Positions 25,713 to 33,246 of a stretch of DNA of 64,000 bases are shown here, one piece after another. Where the stretch lies: contig NZ_KB898925.1 of NCBI RefSeq assembly GCF_000377945.1, forward strand, positions 50,175 through 114,174, read 5' to 3'. The DNA comes from Thioalkalivibrio sulfidiphilus. Lineage in GTDB: Bacteria > Pseudomonadota > Gammaproteobacteria > Ectothiorhodospirales > Ectothiorhodospiraceae. The translations under genes and the position numbers were made by a program. How positions within the stretch are numbered: position 1 is the stretch's first letter; each line of letters begins with the position of its first letter. A model generated the notes under the pieces. That model worked only from the letters and a program-made list of their open reading frames with translations, searched no databases and was not told the origin of the DNA.

Positions 25713-26054
25713 TCAATAGCCGCCCTTGCGGCGGCTCTCCGGAAGGCCGGCAACACGGCCGCCCTGCTTGCTGGGGTCCAGGGGGAACAGGTCGTAGAGG
25801 GTCTTGGCATCCACGCTCTTGTCGTCCCACTTGGCCGACATCGCCTTGACGATGGTCCGGGTGTTGGGCTGGTTTTCGTTGTTGTTGAAGTATTCGTCGC
25901 GCAGGTAGTTGATCAGGTCCCAGTGCCGATCGGTCAGCTCGATGCCTTCCTTCGCGGCAATGGCCCTGGCCACGTTCTCGCTCCAGTCGGATACGTTTTC
26001 CAGGTAGCCGTTGGCATTGGTTGCGATGGTGACGCCGTCCACTTCCAGACTCAT
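25713..26054 (-). CDS. Cysteine-less DsrC/TusE homologue (RspA type)
   Basis: The 113-aa protein aligns along its length with the DsrC of this window: TNANGYLENVSDWSENVA, LTDRHWDLINYLRDEYF, LYDLFPLDPSKQGGRVAGLP. True DsrC carries two C-terminal cysteines and TusE keeps the penultimate one. Here both positions are replaced (Gly99 and Lys110) and the protein contains no cysteine at all, so it cannot form the DsrC trisulfide or accept persulfide. Such homologues are called RspA and are proposed to be regulatory. I chose the ATG at 26054 with GGAGG upstream over an in-frame ATG 16 codons earlier. It ends the TauD/63-aa/Cas6-like/RspA group. Confidence 0.85.
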   Translation of the reverse strand: MSLEVDGVTIATNANGYLENVSDWSENVARAIAAKEGIELTDRHWDLINYLRDEYFNNNENQPNTRTIVKAMSAKWDDKSVDAKTLYDLFPLDPSKQGGRVAGLPESRRKGGY

Positions 26055-26098
26055 TGAGCCATCCTCCGTCTCGTTGCAGTTGATGATGTCGTGATGCT

Positions 26099-26788
26099 TC
26101 AACTCTCGCCCGGTATGCGTTGTACCGGCGCGACGTCCTTGTGACCGATGAACAGGCCGCAGCCCATGAGCCGCATCGGCCCGAGGCCCTGACGCTGCAG
26201 CTCCACCGAGCCGTGGGGATCCAGGTCGGCCACCATCAGGCTTCGGGTATGCACCTCACCCTCGGGGGTGCGCAGCACGTGTTCCCGGCCGCACAGGAGC
26301 TTGGACACCGGCACGCCCAGTTCCCGCAGCGCCCCGGCCGCCCGGGCCAGGAAATCCGCCTCCGCCTCCGCGGGATCGGATACGACGTAACGGGCCATGA
26401 GCGCCGGCAGGGGTTGCAGGGGCAGGACACCGGCCTCGCCGATGAGCAGTTCATGGCCCTCCAGGCGCAGGGCCTGACCCACCAGGGCCCGGGCATCCTC
26501 CAGCCGGGTGCGGGGCACGCGCAGGCGGAAGCGGGCACGCCGGGACAGGTGCAGCAGGTCATGCTCCGGGTCCTGGGGCCGGTACCAGCCGTTGCCGGAT
26601 TCCGCCCCGTGGATCAGGTGCACGCCGGCGGCGGGTTCCTCGCTCATCCACGGCAGGGCCGCAAGCACCGCGCTGGACAGGGCGTGGGCGTGGTCCAGGG
26701 GCAGGCAGCGACAGTCGATGCGGTAGGACACATCGACGATGTCATCGGGCAGATGGGGGTCGATCTCGGTGTCGTCGTCCCAGAACAT
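26099..26788 (-). CDS. Stand-alone Cas6/Cmx6-like protein (type I-MYXAN Cas6 family)
   Basis: The 229-aa sequence fits the Cas6/Cmx6 RAMP family: LPLDHAHALSSAVLAALPWM, a GVHLIHGAESGNGW segment, LSRRARFRLRVP, LEGHELLIG, and the C-terminal RSLMVADL...LQRQGLG and RLMGCGLF block, the glycine-rich end typical of RAMP proteins. Cas6 cuts pre-crRNA repeats, but there is no CRISPR array or other cas gene in 64 kb. It sits between a 63-aa gene and the RspA-like gene in a group facing the dsr operon, which suggests it was adopted as an RNA-binding or RNA-cleaving regulator. The catalytic histidine cannot be assigned from sequence alone. Confidence 0.75.
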   Translation of the reverse strand: MFWDDDTEIDPHLPDDIVDVSYRIDCRCLPLDHAHALSSAVLAALPWMSEEPAAGVHLIHGAESGNGWYRPQDPEHDLLHLSRRARFRLRVPRTRLEDARALVGQALRLEGHELLIGEAGVLPLQPLPALMARYVVSDPAEAEADFLARAAGALRELGVPVSKLLCGREHVLRTPEGEVHTRSLMVADLDPHGSVELQRQGLGPMRLMGCGLFIGHKDVAPVQRIPGES

Positions 26789-26801
26789 GGCCTGGCGATC
26801 C

Positions 26802-26993
26802 TCAGGACATGGGCGAGGTGAAGGTGGCCTCGACCCGCTCCTCCCAGTCCGACGGGGTATCCGGGAACGGAGGCTTGACGTCGGAGCTGAGGAACCGCTC
26901 CCCTGCCCTTGCGCGCTCGCGCACCAGTTCCAGCATCTCCTCGAAGGACTGCAGGTCCTGGTTCTGCATCAGCAGCTCACTCAACCACAGCAT
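26802..26993 (-). CDS. Small hypothetical protein (63 aa)
   Basis: It begins MLWLSELLMQNQDLQSFEEM, an amphipathic helix, and ends in a Pro/Asp/Trp-rich tail (DVKPPFPDTPSDWEERVEA). AGGAG lies a few bases before the ATG at 26993. It follows the TauD-like gene by 17 bases and precedes the Cas6-like gene by 13, so it belongs to that transcript. I cannot assign a function; it could be a partner of the Cas6-like protein. Confidence 0.65.
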   Translation of the reverse strand: MLWLSELLMQNQDLQSFEEMLELVRERARAGERFLSSDVKPPFPDTPSDWEERVEATFTSPMS

Positions 26994-27010
26994 GGGGACT
27001 CCTCGGGGTT

Positions 27011-27970
27011 TCAGGTCCCGGCCACCCGGTCCAGGTAGCGGGCACGGTAGATCAGTCGTGTCTGGCCGGCCTGCGGGTCGTCGCGAAAACCGGTGCGGTT
27101 GTGCAGCACGTTGTTGCACAGGATGCCCTCCCCGGGGGAAAGGCGATATCGGATGATGCCCGGCATGTCGGAGGCGAGCAATTCCCGGATGCGGGCTGCC
27201 GCCTCGCGGGTCAGAGGGTCATCACGCCAGTGCACGTTGCGTTCCCGGGCGGTGTAGCGCAGGTGCAACCGGCCGGTCTCCGGGTCCACGCTGAACACCG
27301 GGCCGGACTGGGCCTCCCGCAGCACCACGCCGTTCTCCACGTTCTCCGGGATGGTCATGGCCTGCGGGTGCATCAGGGCCTCGATCCAGTCGGGATTCTC
27401 GTCACGCAGGCGGATATACAGCAGCTCATGATCCAGCAGGGCGTTCTCGCCACCCTCGGCCGCGTCCGTGACGCAGTGCAGCAACATGGCCCGGATGCGC
27501 CGCTCGGGGGGGTTGTAGTAACCGTCGCAATGCCAGCTCAGCGGCCGGTTGGTGTAGGGGATGTAGTCCGCCTGGCGACCGCCGGTGCTCACCTGCAGCT
27601 CGCTGACCCCGTCCTCCTCGCTGCACAGGTTGCTGTCCAGGCGCGAAAGGCCCAGGGCCAGACCGAAGGCCCGCACCGTGGCCCGGTCCACGCCGCTTGC
27701 TGCACCGCGGTAGAGCACAAGGTTGTGCTGCCGGAGATGGTCGGTCAGGGCCGCGCATTCCTCGGCGGTGGGCCGCGCCAGATCAGCCACACCCACGCGC
27801 AAGGCCTCGATGGATTCGGGCTGGCGGGCGAGTTTCGCCTCACGCCAGGCCTGGTAGGCCGGCACATCGCCCAGGTCGAAGGCGCGGGCATCCCGGTGCG
27901 CGCCCCTCGCGGAGCCGTACCGATCGATCACGCCGGATGACTGCCGTGTTGTCATGGGTGGTGTTTTCAT
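27011..27970 (-). CDS. TauD/TfdA-family Fe(II)/2-oxoglutarate dioxygenase
   Basis: The 319-aa protein has the 2-His-1-carboxylate iron site: H147-x-D149 in SWHCDGYYNP, the distal His in NNVLHNRTGF, and a downstream Arg (RLIYRARYL) for 2-oxoglutarate. TauD-type enzymes hydroxylate sulfonates such as taurine to release sulfite, which would make sense in a sulfur oxidiser, but the substrate pocket differs and the subfamily also includes unrelated hydroxylases. It is the first gene of the leftward group ending in the RspA-like gene and shares the 345-base intergenic region with dsrA. Confidence 0.82.
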   Translation of the reverse strand: MKTPPMTTRQSSGVIDRYGSARGAHRDARAFDLGDVPAYQAWREAKLARQPESIEALRVGVADLARPTAEECAALTDHLRQHNLVLYRGAASGVDRATVRAFGLALGLSRLDSNLCSEEDGVSELQVSTGGRQADYIPYTNRPLSWHCDGYYNPPERRIRAMLLHCVTDAAEGGENALLDHELLYIRLRDENPDWIEALMHPQAMTIPENVENGVVLREAQSGPVFSVDPETGRLHLRYTARERNVHWRDDPLTREAAARIRELLASDMPGIIRYRLSPGEGILCNNVLHNRTGFRDDPQAGQTRLIYRARYLDRVAGT

Positions 27971-28315
27971 CGCCTCGTAAAGAATTGATGAAGCAGTGTA
28001 ATGGTGCGGCCAGACAGCACAACCTTCCTTCCGGGATAGGCCGGGCCAAGGGCCGCCGGGGCGGCGTTGATGCCCCCCTTCTCTGTCTCTATCCCCAGTG
28101 GGATATGCCCGGGTAGGGATCCCCCCCCATGAGTAGGGTGTTCACTCCGAGCGGCCGGTCCTAGAGTCTACCGCAGCAAAAAGAACCATCTGGGTCACGG
28201 CTTGCCGTCAGACCCCGACCAAAACCAGGACCGGGACGTAGCCGCGGCGCAGTTTCCAGGCACCCAAGGCTGACGCACACGGTCCCACGTCCCCAGACCC
28301 GAGAAGGAGACTGTC
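27971..28315. promoter_or_regulatory. Divergent control region between the TauD-like gene and dsrA
   Basis: This 345-base gap must hold the dsr promoter and that of the TauD group. Weak candidates on the plus strand are a TTCACT hexamer (28141-28146) and TAGAGT about 15 bases later. Short G-runs are repeated (GGGATATGCCC, GGGTAGGGAT at ~28109-28120). AAGGAGA just before the dsrA ATG is a strong ribosome-binding site. I cannot identify a specific operator, and no long hairpin of the kind seen elsewhere is present. Confidence 0.4.
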
Positions 28316-29581
28316 ATGGCGAACAATCAACACCAGACCCCGATGCTCGACGAGCTGGAAAACGGCCCCTGGCCGAGTTTCATCTCCGGGATCAAGCGTC
28401 TTCGTGACGAACACCCCGATGAGCGCATCCGCGGCATGACCAACGACCTGCTCGGTCAGCTGGAGCACTCCTACGAGACCCGCAAGGGTTACTGGAAGGG
28501 CGGTACGGTGTCCGTGTTCGGCTACGGTTCCGGCATCATTCCGCGCTTCTCCGAAGTGGCCAAGGCCTTCCCGGAGTCCCGCGAGTTCCACACCGTGCGC
28601 GTGCAGCCCCCCGCCGGCAACTTCTACACCACGGACATCCTGCGCCAGCTGGCCAATTCCTGGGAGAAGTACGGTTCCGGCCTGATCACCTTCCACGGCC
28701 AGACCGGTAACGCCATGTTCATCGGCGTAAGCACCGAGAACACCCAGGCCTTCTTCGACGAGATCAACGAGTACGGCTGGGACCTCGGCGGCGCCGGCCC
28801 CTGCGTGCGTACCGGCATGTCCTGCGTGGGCTCCGCCCGCTGCGAGCAGTCCTGCGCCAACGAGCAGCGCATCCACCGCACCCTGCTCAACCGCTTCACC
28901 GACGACGTGCATCGTCCGTCCCTGCCCTACAAGTTCAAGTTCAAGGTCTCCGGCTGCCCCAACGACTGCGTCAACTCCATCGAGCGTTCCGACTTCGCGG
29001 TGATCGGCACCTGGCGCGACGACATGAAGGTGGACCAGGCCGAGGTGAAGGCCTTCATCGAGAAGAAGGGTCGTGACTACGTCATCGACAACGTCACCAC
29101 CCGATGCCCGACCCAGGCCATGACCCTGAACGCCGACGACACCCTGACCATCGACAACAAGGGCTGCGTGCGCTGCATGCACTGCCTGAACGTCATGCCC
29201 AGGGCCCTGTCCCCCGGCGACGACAAGGGCGTCTCCATCCTGGTGGGCGGCAAGCGCACCCTGAAGATCGGCGACCTGATGGGCACCGTGATCGTGCCGT
29301 TCATGAAGCTCGAGACCGAGGAAGACTACGAGAAGCTCACCGAGCTGGCCGAAAACATCATCGAGTTCTGGGCCGAGAACGGTCTGGAGCACGAGCGTTG
29401 CGGCGAGATGATCGAGCGTATCGGCCTGGTGAACTTCCTCAAGGGTATGGGCATCGACGCCGATCCCAACATGGTCAATCACCCCCGTCAGAGCTCCTAC
29501 ATCCGCATGGACGAGTTCGACGAAGCGGCCGAGCAGTACCTGCGCCGCAAGATGGAACAGAAGCGGTCGGCGGCCAACTAA
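28316..29581 (+). CDS. dsrA: Reverse-type dissimilatory sulfite reductase alpha subunit
   Basis: DsrA with DsrB forms the cytoplasmic siroheme enzyme that oxidises sulfur carried on DsrC to sulfite. The 421-aa protein has the siroheme-[4Fe-4S] ligands as CX5C (Cys170/Cys176 in SCVGSARCEQSC) and CX3C in SGCPNDC, and an inserted ferredoxin domain with CPTQAMTL and CVRCMHCLNVMP. The neighbouring dsrEFH and dsrL mark it as the oxidative type. It leads the dsrABEFHCMKLJOPNR run. Confidence 0.98.
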   Translation: MANNQHQTPMLDELENGPWPSFISGIKRLRDEHPDERIRGMTNDLLGQLEHSYETRKGYWKGGTVSVFGYGSGIIPRFSEVAKAFPESREFHTVRVQPPAGNFYTTDILRQLANSWEKYGSGLITFHGQTGNAMFIGVSTENTQAFFDEINEYGWDLGGAGPCVRTGMSCVGSARCEQSCANEQRIHRTLLNRFTDDVHRPSLPYKFKFKVSGCPNDCVNSIERSDFAVIGTWRDDMKVDQAEVKAFIEKKGRDYVIDNVTTRCPTQAMTLNADDTLTIDNKGCVRCMHCLNVMPRALSPGDDKGVSILVGGKRTLKIGDLMGTVIVPFMKLETEEDYEKLTELAENIIEFWAENGLEHERCGEMIERIGLVNFLKGMGIDADPNMVNHPRQSSYIRMDEFDEAAEQYLRRKMEQKRSAAN

Positions 29582-29650
29582 GGCCGCCCCAACCCAACAA
29601 CCATCCGATTCCACCACGGTAGTGGATCTATAAAAGGCAGGAGTTGAGCA

Positions 29651-30730
29651 ATGTCACAGGCACAGGCCATGCGTCCTCCCATTGAATCCGGTTGCCCGGA
29701 CGGCTTCCAGTACATGCATCCGGTGATGCGCCGGAACTTCGGCATGTGGAAGTACCACGAGCATCCCCGCCCCGGCGTGCTGCGTCACGTCGCCGAGTCC
29801 GGCGAAGACATCTGGACCGTCAAGGCGGGTACCCAGCGTATCCTCGACGTGTTCACCATTCGCAAGCTGTGCGATATCGGTGACCAGTTCGCCGACGGCT
29901 ACGTGCGTTTCACCATCCGTTCCAACATCGAGTACATGGTCGACAGCGAGGCCAAGGTCGAGCCCCTGATCAAGGCCCTGGAAGATGCCGGCTTCGTGGT
30001 CGGCGGCACCGCCAACTCCGTGTCCATGATCTCCCACACCCAGGGCTGGCTACACTGCGACATCCCCGGCACCGACGCCTCCGGCGTGGTGAAGGCGATG
30101 ATGGACGAACTCATCGACGAGTTCCGCAACTGCCGCATGCCCAACCGCGTGCACATCACCACCTCCTGCTGCCAGATCAACTGCGGCGGCCAGGGTGACA
30201 TCGCCATCAACGTGCAGCACACCAAGCCGCCGAAGATCAACCACGACCTTGTGGCCAACGTCTGCGAACGCCCCTCCGTGGTGGCCCGTTGCCCGGTGGC
30301 GGCCATCCGTCCCGCCCTGGTGAACGGCAAGCCCTCCCTGGAAGTGGACGAGAAGAAGTGCATCTGCTGCGGCGCCTGCTATCCCCCCTGCCCGCCCATG
30401 CAGATCAACGATGCCGAGCACACCAAGCTGGCCATCTGGGTGGGTGGTAATCACTCCAACGCCCGCGGCAAGCCCACCTTCCAGAAGCTGGTGGCCTCCG
30501 GTATCCCCAACAACCCGCCGCGCTGGCCGGAAGCGACCGCCATCGTCAAGAACATCCTCAAGACCTACCAGGAGGATGCCAAGGACTGGGAGCGCATCAA
30601 CGACTGGATCGAGCGTATCGGCTGGCCCGAGTTCTTCGAAAAGACCGGCCTGCCCTTCACCCGATTCCACGTGGAGAACTGGAGAGGGGCGCGCAACAGC
30701 CTGAACGCCTCGACCCACATTCGCTTCTGA
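29651..30730 (+). CDS. dsrB: Reverse-type dissimilatory sulfite reductase beta subunit
   Basis: It is the partner of DsrA in the alpha2-beta2 enzyme. The 359-aa protein carries SCCQINCGGQGD, the cluster-binding segment that faces the siroheme, and a ferredoxin domain with CICCGACYPPCPPMQI. The ATG at 29651 is preceded by GGCAGGAG at good spacing. It follows dsrA by 69 bases. A perfect 12-bp hairpin follows the gene. Confidence 0.98.
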   Translation: MSQAQAMRPPIESGCPDGFQYMHPVMRRNFGMWKYHEHPRPGVLRHVAESGEDIWTVKAGTQRILDVFTIRKLCDIGDQFADGYVRFTIRSNIEYMVDSEAKVEPLIKALEDAGFVVGGTANSVSMISHTQGWLHCDIPGTDASGVVKAMMDELIDEFRNCRMPNRVHITTSCCQINCGGQGDIAINVQHTKPPKINHDLVANVCERPSVVARCPVAAIRPALVNGKPSLEVDEKKCICCGACYPPCPPMQINDAEHTKLAIWVGGNHSNARGKPTFQKLVASGIPNNPPRWPEATAIVKNILKTYQEDAKDWERINDWIERIGWPEFFEKTGLPFTRFHVENWRGARNSLNASTHIRF

Positions 30731-30764
30731 TCGGGAAGCGAGCCTAAATCCATGTGACCTGCCC

Positions 30765-30791
30765 GTCCGGGCGGCCTGTGGCCGCCCGGAC
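30765..30791 (+). other. Intercistronic hairpin behind dsrB
   Basis: GTCCGGGCGGCC (30765-30776) and GGCCGCCCGGAC (30780-30791) form a perfect 12-bp stem with a TGT loop. There is no T tract, so it is probably an mRNA 3'-end stabiliser or processing boundary that separates dsrAB from dsrEFH, not a terminator. Confidence 0.75.
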
Positions 30792-30816
30792 CCGAACACC
30801 ACAGGACAGTCGAGAC

Positions 30817-31209
30817 ATGAAATACGGCATTCTGGTCAACGAAGGACCCTACCAGCATCAGGCCGCTGATACGGCTTACCAGTTCTGCAAGGCGGCCATC
30901 GACCGAGGCCACGAGGTCTTCCGGGTCTTCTTCTATCACGATGGCGTGAACAACGGCACCCGCTTCGCCGTGCCGCCCCAGGACGACCGCAACATCACCG
31001 TGCGCTGGACCGAACTGGCCCAGGCCAACAACATCGACCTGGTCATCTGCATCGCCGCCGCCCAGCGCCGCGGCATCCTGGACGAGGGCGAGGCCAAGCG
31101 TCAGGGCAAGGACGGCAACAACATCGCCCCGGGCTTCCGCATCTCCGGTCTCGGCCAGCTGATCGAAGCCGGCATCCAGTGCGACCGCCTGCTGGTGTTC
31201 GGCGACTGA
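30817..31209 (+). CDS. dsrE: DsrE, sulfurtransferase subunit of DsrEFH
   Basis: DsrE is the active sulfur-transfer subunit of the DsrE2F2H2 hexamer, which passes persulfide to DsrC. The 130-aa protein has the essential Cys78 in LVICIAAAQRRG, at the same position as in Allochromatium vinosum. I chose the ATG at 30817 (MKYGILVNEGPYQHQAAD), the conserved start; an in-frame start 21 codons upstream would run through the dsrB hairpin. Confidence 0.96.
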   Translation: MKYGILVNEGPYQHQAADTAYQFCKAAIDRGHEVFRVFFYHDGVNNGTRFAVPPQDDRNITVRWTELAQANNIDLVICIAAAQRRGILDEGEAKRQGKDGNNIAPGFRISGLGQLIEAGIQCDRLLVFGD

Positions 31210-31280
31210 CCCAGACGCGCAAACAGGCCGGCATCCCCACGGATGCCCTCCTCCCACAAGACACATTAAGGTGAATGAAG

Positions 31281-31673
31281 ATGTCCGAACCTTGGGAAGA
31301 TGAAGGTCCCGGTGAAGTCAAGAAGTTCATGTACGTCAACCGCAAGGCCCCTTACGGGACCATCTACGCGCTGGAATCCCTGGAAGTGGTGCTGATCGCG
31401 GCGGCGTTTGAACAGGATGTGAGCATGGTGTTCATCGATGACGGCGTCTACCAGCTCAAGAAGGGTCAGGATACCCAGCAGATCGGCATGAAGAACTTCT
31501 CGCCCACCTATCGCGCCCTGGAGGGCTACGACGTGGAAAAGCTCTACGTGGAGGCCGAATCCCTGGCCGAGCGCGGGCTCACAGAAGAAGACATGCTGGT
31601 GCCGGTGGAGGTGATGTCCCGTGACGACCTCGCCCGGCTCATGGACGAACAAGACGTTATCCTGAGCTTCTGA
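31281..31673 (+). CDS. dsrF: DsrF, subunit of DsrEFH
   Basis: It is the structural subunit of the DsrEFH complex, homologous to TusC. The core KKFMYVNRKAPYGTIYALE and the block VFIDDGVYQLKKGQDT are intact. Two ATGs lie 6 bases apart; AAGGTG sits 7 bases before the second (31281), so I took that one. The active-site Cys of DsrE is not expected in DsrF and is absent. Confidence 0.95.
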   Translation: MSEPWEDEGPGEVKKFMYVNRKAPYGTIYALESLEVVLIAAAFEQDVSMVFIDDGVYQLKKGQDTQQIGMKNFSPTYRALEGYDVEKLYVEAESLAERGLTEEDMLVPVEVMSRDDLARLMDEQDVILSF

Positions 31674-31687
31674 GGGGGAGTCAATCA

Positions 31688-31996
31688 GTGAGCATGCTGC
31701 ATACCGTCAACAAGTCGCCCTTCGAGCGCAACACCCTGAAGTCCTGCATCGGTCATGCCCTGCCCGATTCCGCCATCCTGCTGATCGAGGATGGCGTGAT
31801 CGCGGCGGTGCGCGGCACGGCGCACGAGGGCACCATGCGCGACGCCATGAACGGCCGCAAGGTCTACGTGCTCGGCCCGGACCTGATGGCCCGCGGCCTG
31901 AGTACCGACCAGGTCATCGATGGCATCGAGGTGGTGAACTACGAGGGCTTTGTTGAACTGACCGAGAAACACGACAAGGTACAGGCCTGGGTCTAG
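31688..31996 (+). CDS. dsrH: DsrH, subunit of DsrEFH
   Basis: It is the TusB-like third subunit, 102 aa, with the conserved Cys20 (NTLKSC). The start is a GTG at 31688, seven bases after GAGGGGGAG; it gives MSMLHTVNKSPFERN, which matches the family N-terminus better than the ATG two codons later. Confidence 0.95.
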   Translation: MSMLHTVNKSPFERNTLKSCIGHALPDSAILLIEDGVIAAVRGTAHEGTMRDAMNGRKVYVLGPDLMARGLSTDQVIDGIEVVNYEGFVELTEKHDKVQAWV

Positions 31997-32051
31997 CCCA
32001 CCGGCCCCCTTCATCCCACGAACCGGAAACAACAGCAGGAGGAATATCCCC

Positions 32052-32384
32052 ATGCCAATCGAAGTCAACGGCAAGAGCTACGAAACCGACGAAGAAGGCT
32101 ACCTGGCCAACCTGAACGACTGGAACCCCGACCTGGCCACCGCCATGGCTGCCGCCGACGGCACCACCCTGGACGAGAACCACTGGGAAGTGATCAATTT
32201 CCTGCGCGAATACTACGAGGAATACCAGATCGCCCCCGCCGTTCGCGTGCTGACCAAGGCCATCGGCAAGAAGCTCGGCCCGGACAAGGGCAACAGCAAG
32301 TACCTGTACGAGCTGTTCCCCTACGGTCCTGCCAAGCAGGCCTGTAAGTACGCCGGGCTGCCCAAGCCGACCGGCTGCGTCTAA
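32052..32384 (+). CDS. dsrC: DsrC, sulfur carrier protein
   Basis: DsrC takes sulfur from DsrEFH, presents it to DsrAB, and its trisulfide is handled by DsrMK. The 110-aa protein has both redox cysteines on the flexible C-terminal arm: Cys98 and the penultimate Cys109 with ten residues between (QACKYAGLPKPTGCV), so it is a true DsrC, unlike the cysteine-less homologue at 25713. AGGAGGA gives it one of the strongest ribosome-binding sites of the operon, in line with DsrC being abundant. Confidence 0.98.
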   Translation: MPIEVNGKSYETDEEGYLANLNDWNPDLATAMAAADGTTLDENHWEVINFLREYYEEYQIAPAVRVLTKAIGKKLGPDKGNSKYLYELFPYGPAKQACKYAGLPKPTGCV

Positions 32385-32400
32385 ATCACGCAAAGCTGTT

Positions 32401-32432
32401 TCCGGGTGTGGCCCGCGAGGGCCGCACCCGGA
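32401..32432 (+). other. Intercistronic hairpin behind dsrC
   Basis: TCCGGGTGTGGCC (32401-32413) pairs with GGCCGCACCCGGA (32420-32432) in a 13-bp stem with one G-U pair and no T tract. It probably stabilises the upstream dsrC message or partly terminates, setting DsrC above the membrane-complex genes. Confidence 0.72.
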
Positions 32433-32454
32433 TCTCTGACCTGGAGGATGCCCC

Positions 32455-33204
32455 GTGTCGTTCGCGACCGTGTTCTATGCCCTGCTGTTCTATGCCGCCA
32501 CCGCCATCTTCCTGATCGGCGTGGGCCTGCGCATTGCCCGGTACGCGCGTACCCCGGCACCTCTCAAGATTCCGACCACCCCGGCCCCCACCACCCGCAG
32601 CGGCGTGGTCCTGCGCATGGGCACCGAGGTCGTTTTCTTCCACAGCCTGTTCAAGGCCAACAAGTGGATCTGGATTCTCGGCTGGGCGTTCCATCTCGCC
32701 CTGCTGCTGGTGGTCCTGCGCCACCTGCGCTATTTCATCGAGAACGTGCCCACCTGGGTGGCCCTGATCCAGCCCTTCGGCATCTATGCCGGGTTTGCCA
32801 TGGTGGCCGCCCTGTTCGGCCTGTGGGCCCGCCGGCTGTTCGTGGAGCGCATCCGCTACATCTCCTCGCCGTCCGATCACCTGATGCTGGTGCTGCTGAT
32901 CCTGATCGGCGCCAGCGGCCTGGCGATGAAGTACATCTGGCACACGGACATCACCGCCGTGAAACTGTTCTTCCTGGGCCTGATGCGTTTTGACATCCAG
33001 CCCCTGCCCACGGATGCCATGCTGCTGATCCACCTGAGCCTGGTGGCTGCGCTGATGATCATCTTCCCGTTCAGCAAACTGCTGCACGCCCCCGGCGTGT
33101 TCTTCAGCCCGACCCGCAACCAGGTGGACAACCCACGCGAGCGGCGTCATGTGAGCTGGATCGCCAACAGCGAAAAACCCGCCGCCAGCGGCAGCAAACA
33201 GTAA
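32455..33204 (+). CDS. dsrM: DsrM, membrane cytochrome b subunit
   Basis: DsrM is the NarI-like heme b protein of the DsrMKJOP complex that links DsrC redox chemistry to the quinone pool. The 249-aa protein has about six membrane helices and paired histidines in membrane segments (HSLFKANKWIW, FHLALLLVVLRHLRY, HLSLVAAL). The start is a GTG at 32455, with GGAGG upstream. Confidence 0.95.
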   Translation: MSFATVFYALLFYAATAIFLIGVGLRIARYARTPAPLKIPTTPAPTTRSGVVLRMGTEVVFFHSLFKANKWIWILGWAFHLALLLVVLRHLRYFIENVPTWVALIQPFGIYAGFAMVAALFGLWARRLFVERIRYISSPSDHLMLVLLILIGASGLAMKYIWHTDITAVKLFFLGLMRFDIQPLPTDAMLLIHLSLVAALMIIFPFSKLLHAPGVFFSPTRNQVDNPRERRHVSWIANSEKPAASGSKQ

Positions 33205-33246
33205 AACAACGGACCGCGCCCCAGCCGATCCCGAGGACACGAGACC

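Noticed and set aside
26099..26788. A degraded CRISPR-Cas locus
   Set aside because: The Cas6-like gene is intact and in an ordered operon, with no remains of other cas genes or repeats nearby.
28129..28135. NarL-type heptamer (TACTCAT on the minus strand) upstream of dsrA
   Set aside because: A single 7-base match to a degenerate consensus is expected by chance and no paired site was seen.
28208..29617. 469-codon minus-strand frame opposite dsrA
   Set aside because: Antisense frame created by high-GC codon use; dsrA on the plus strand is certain.
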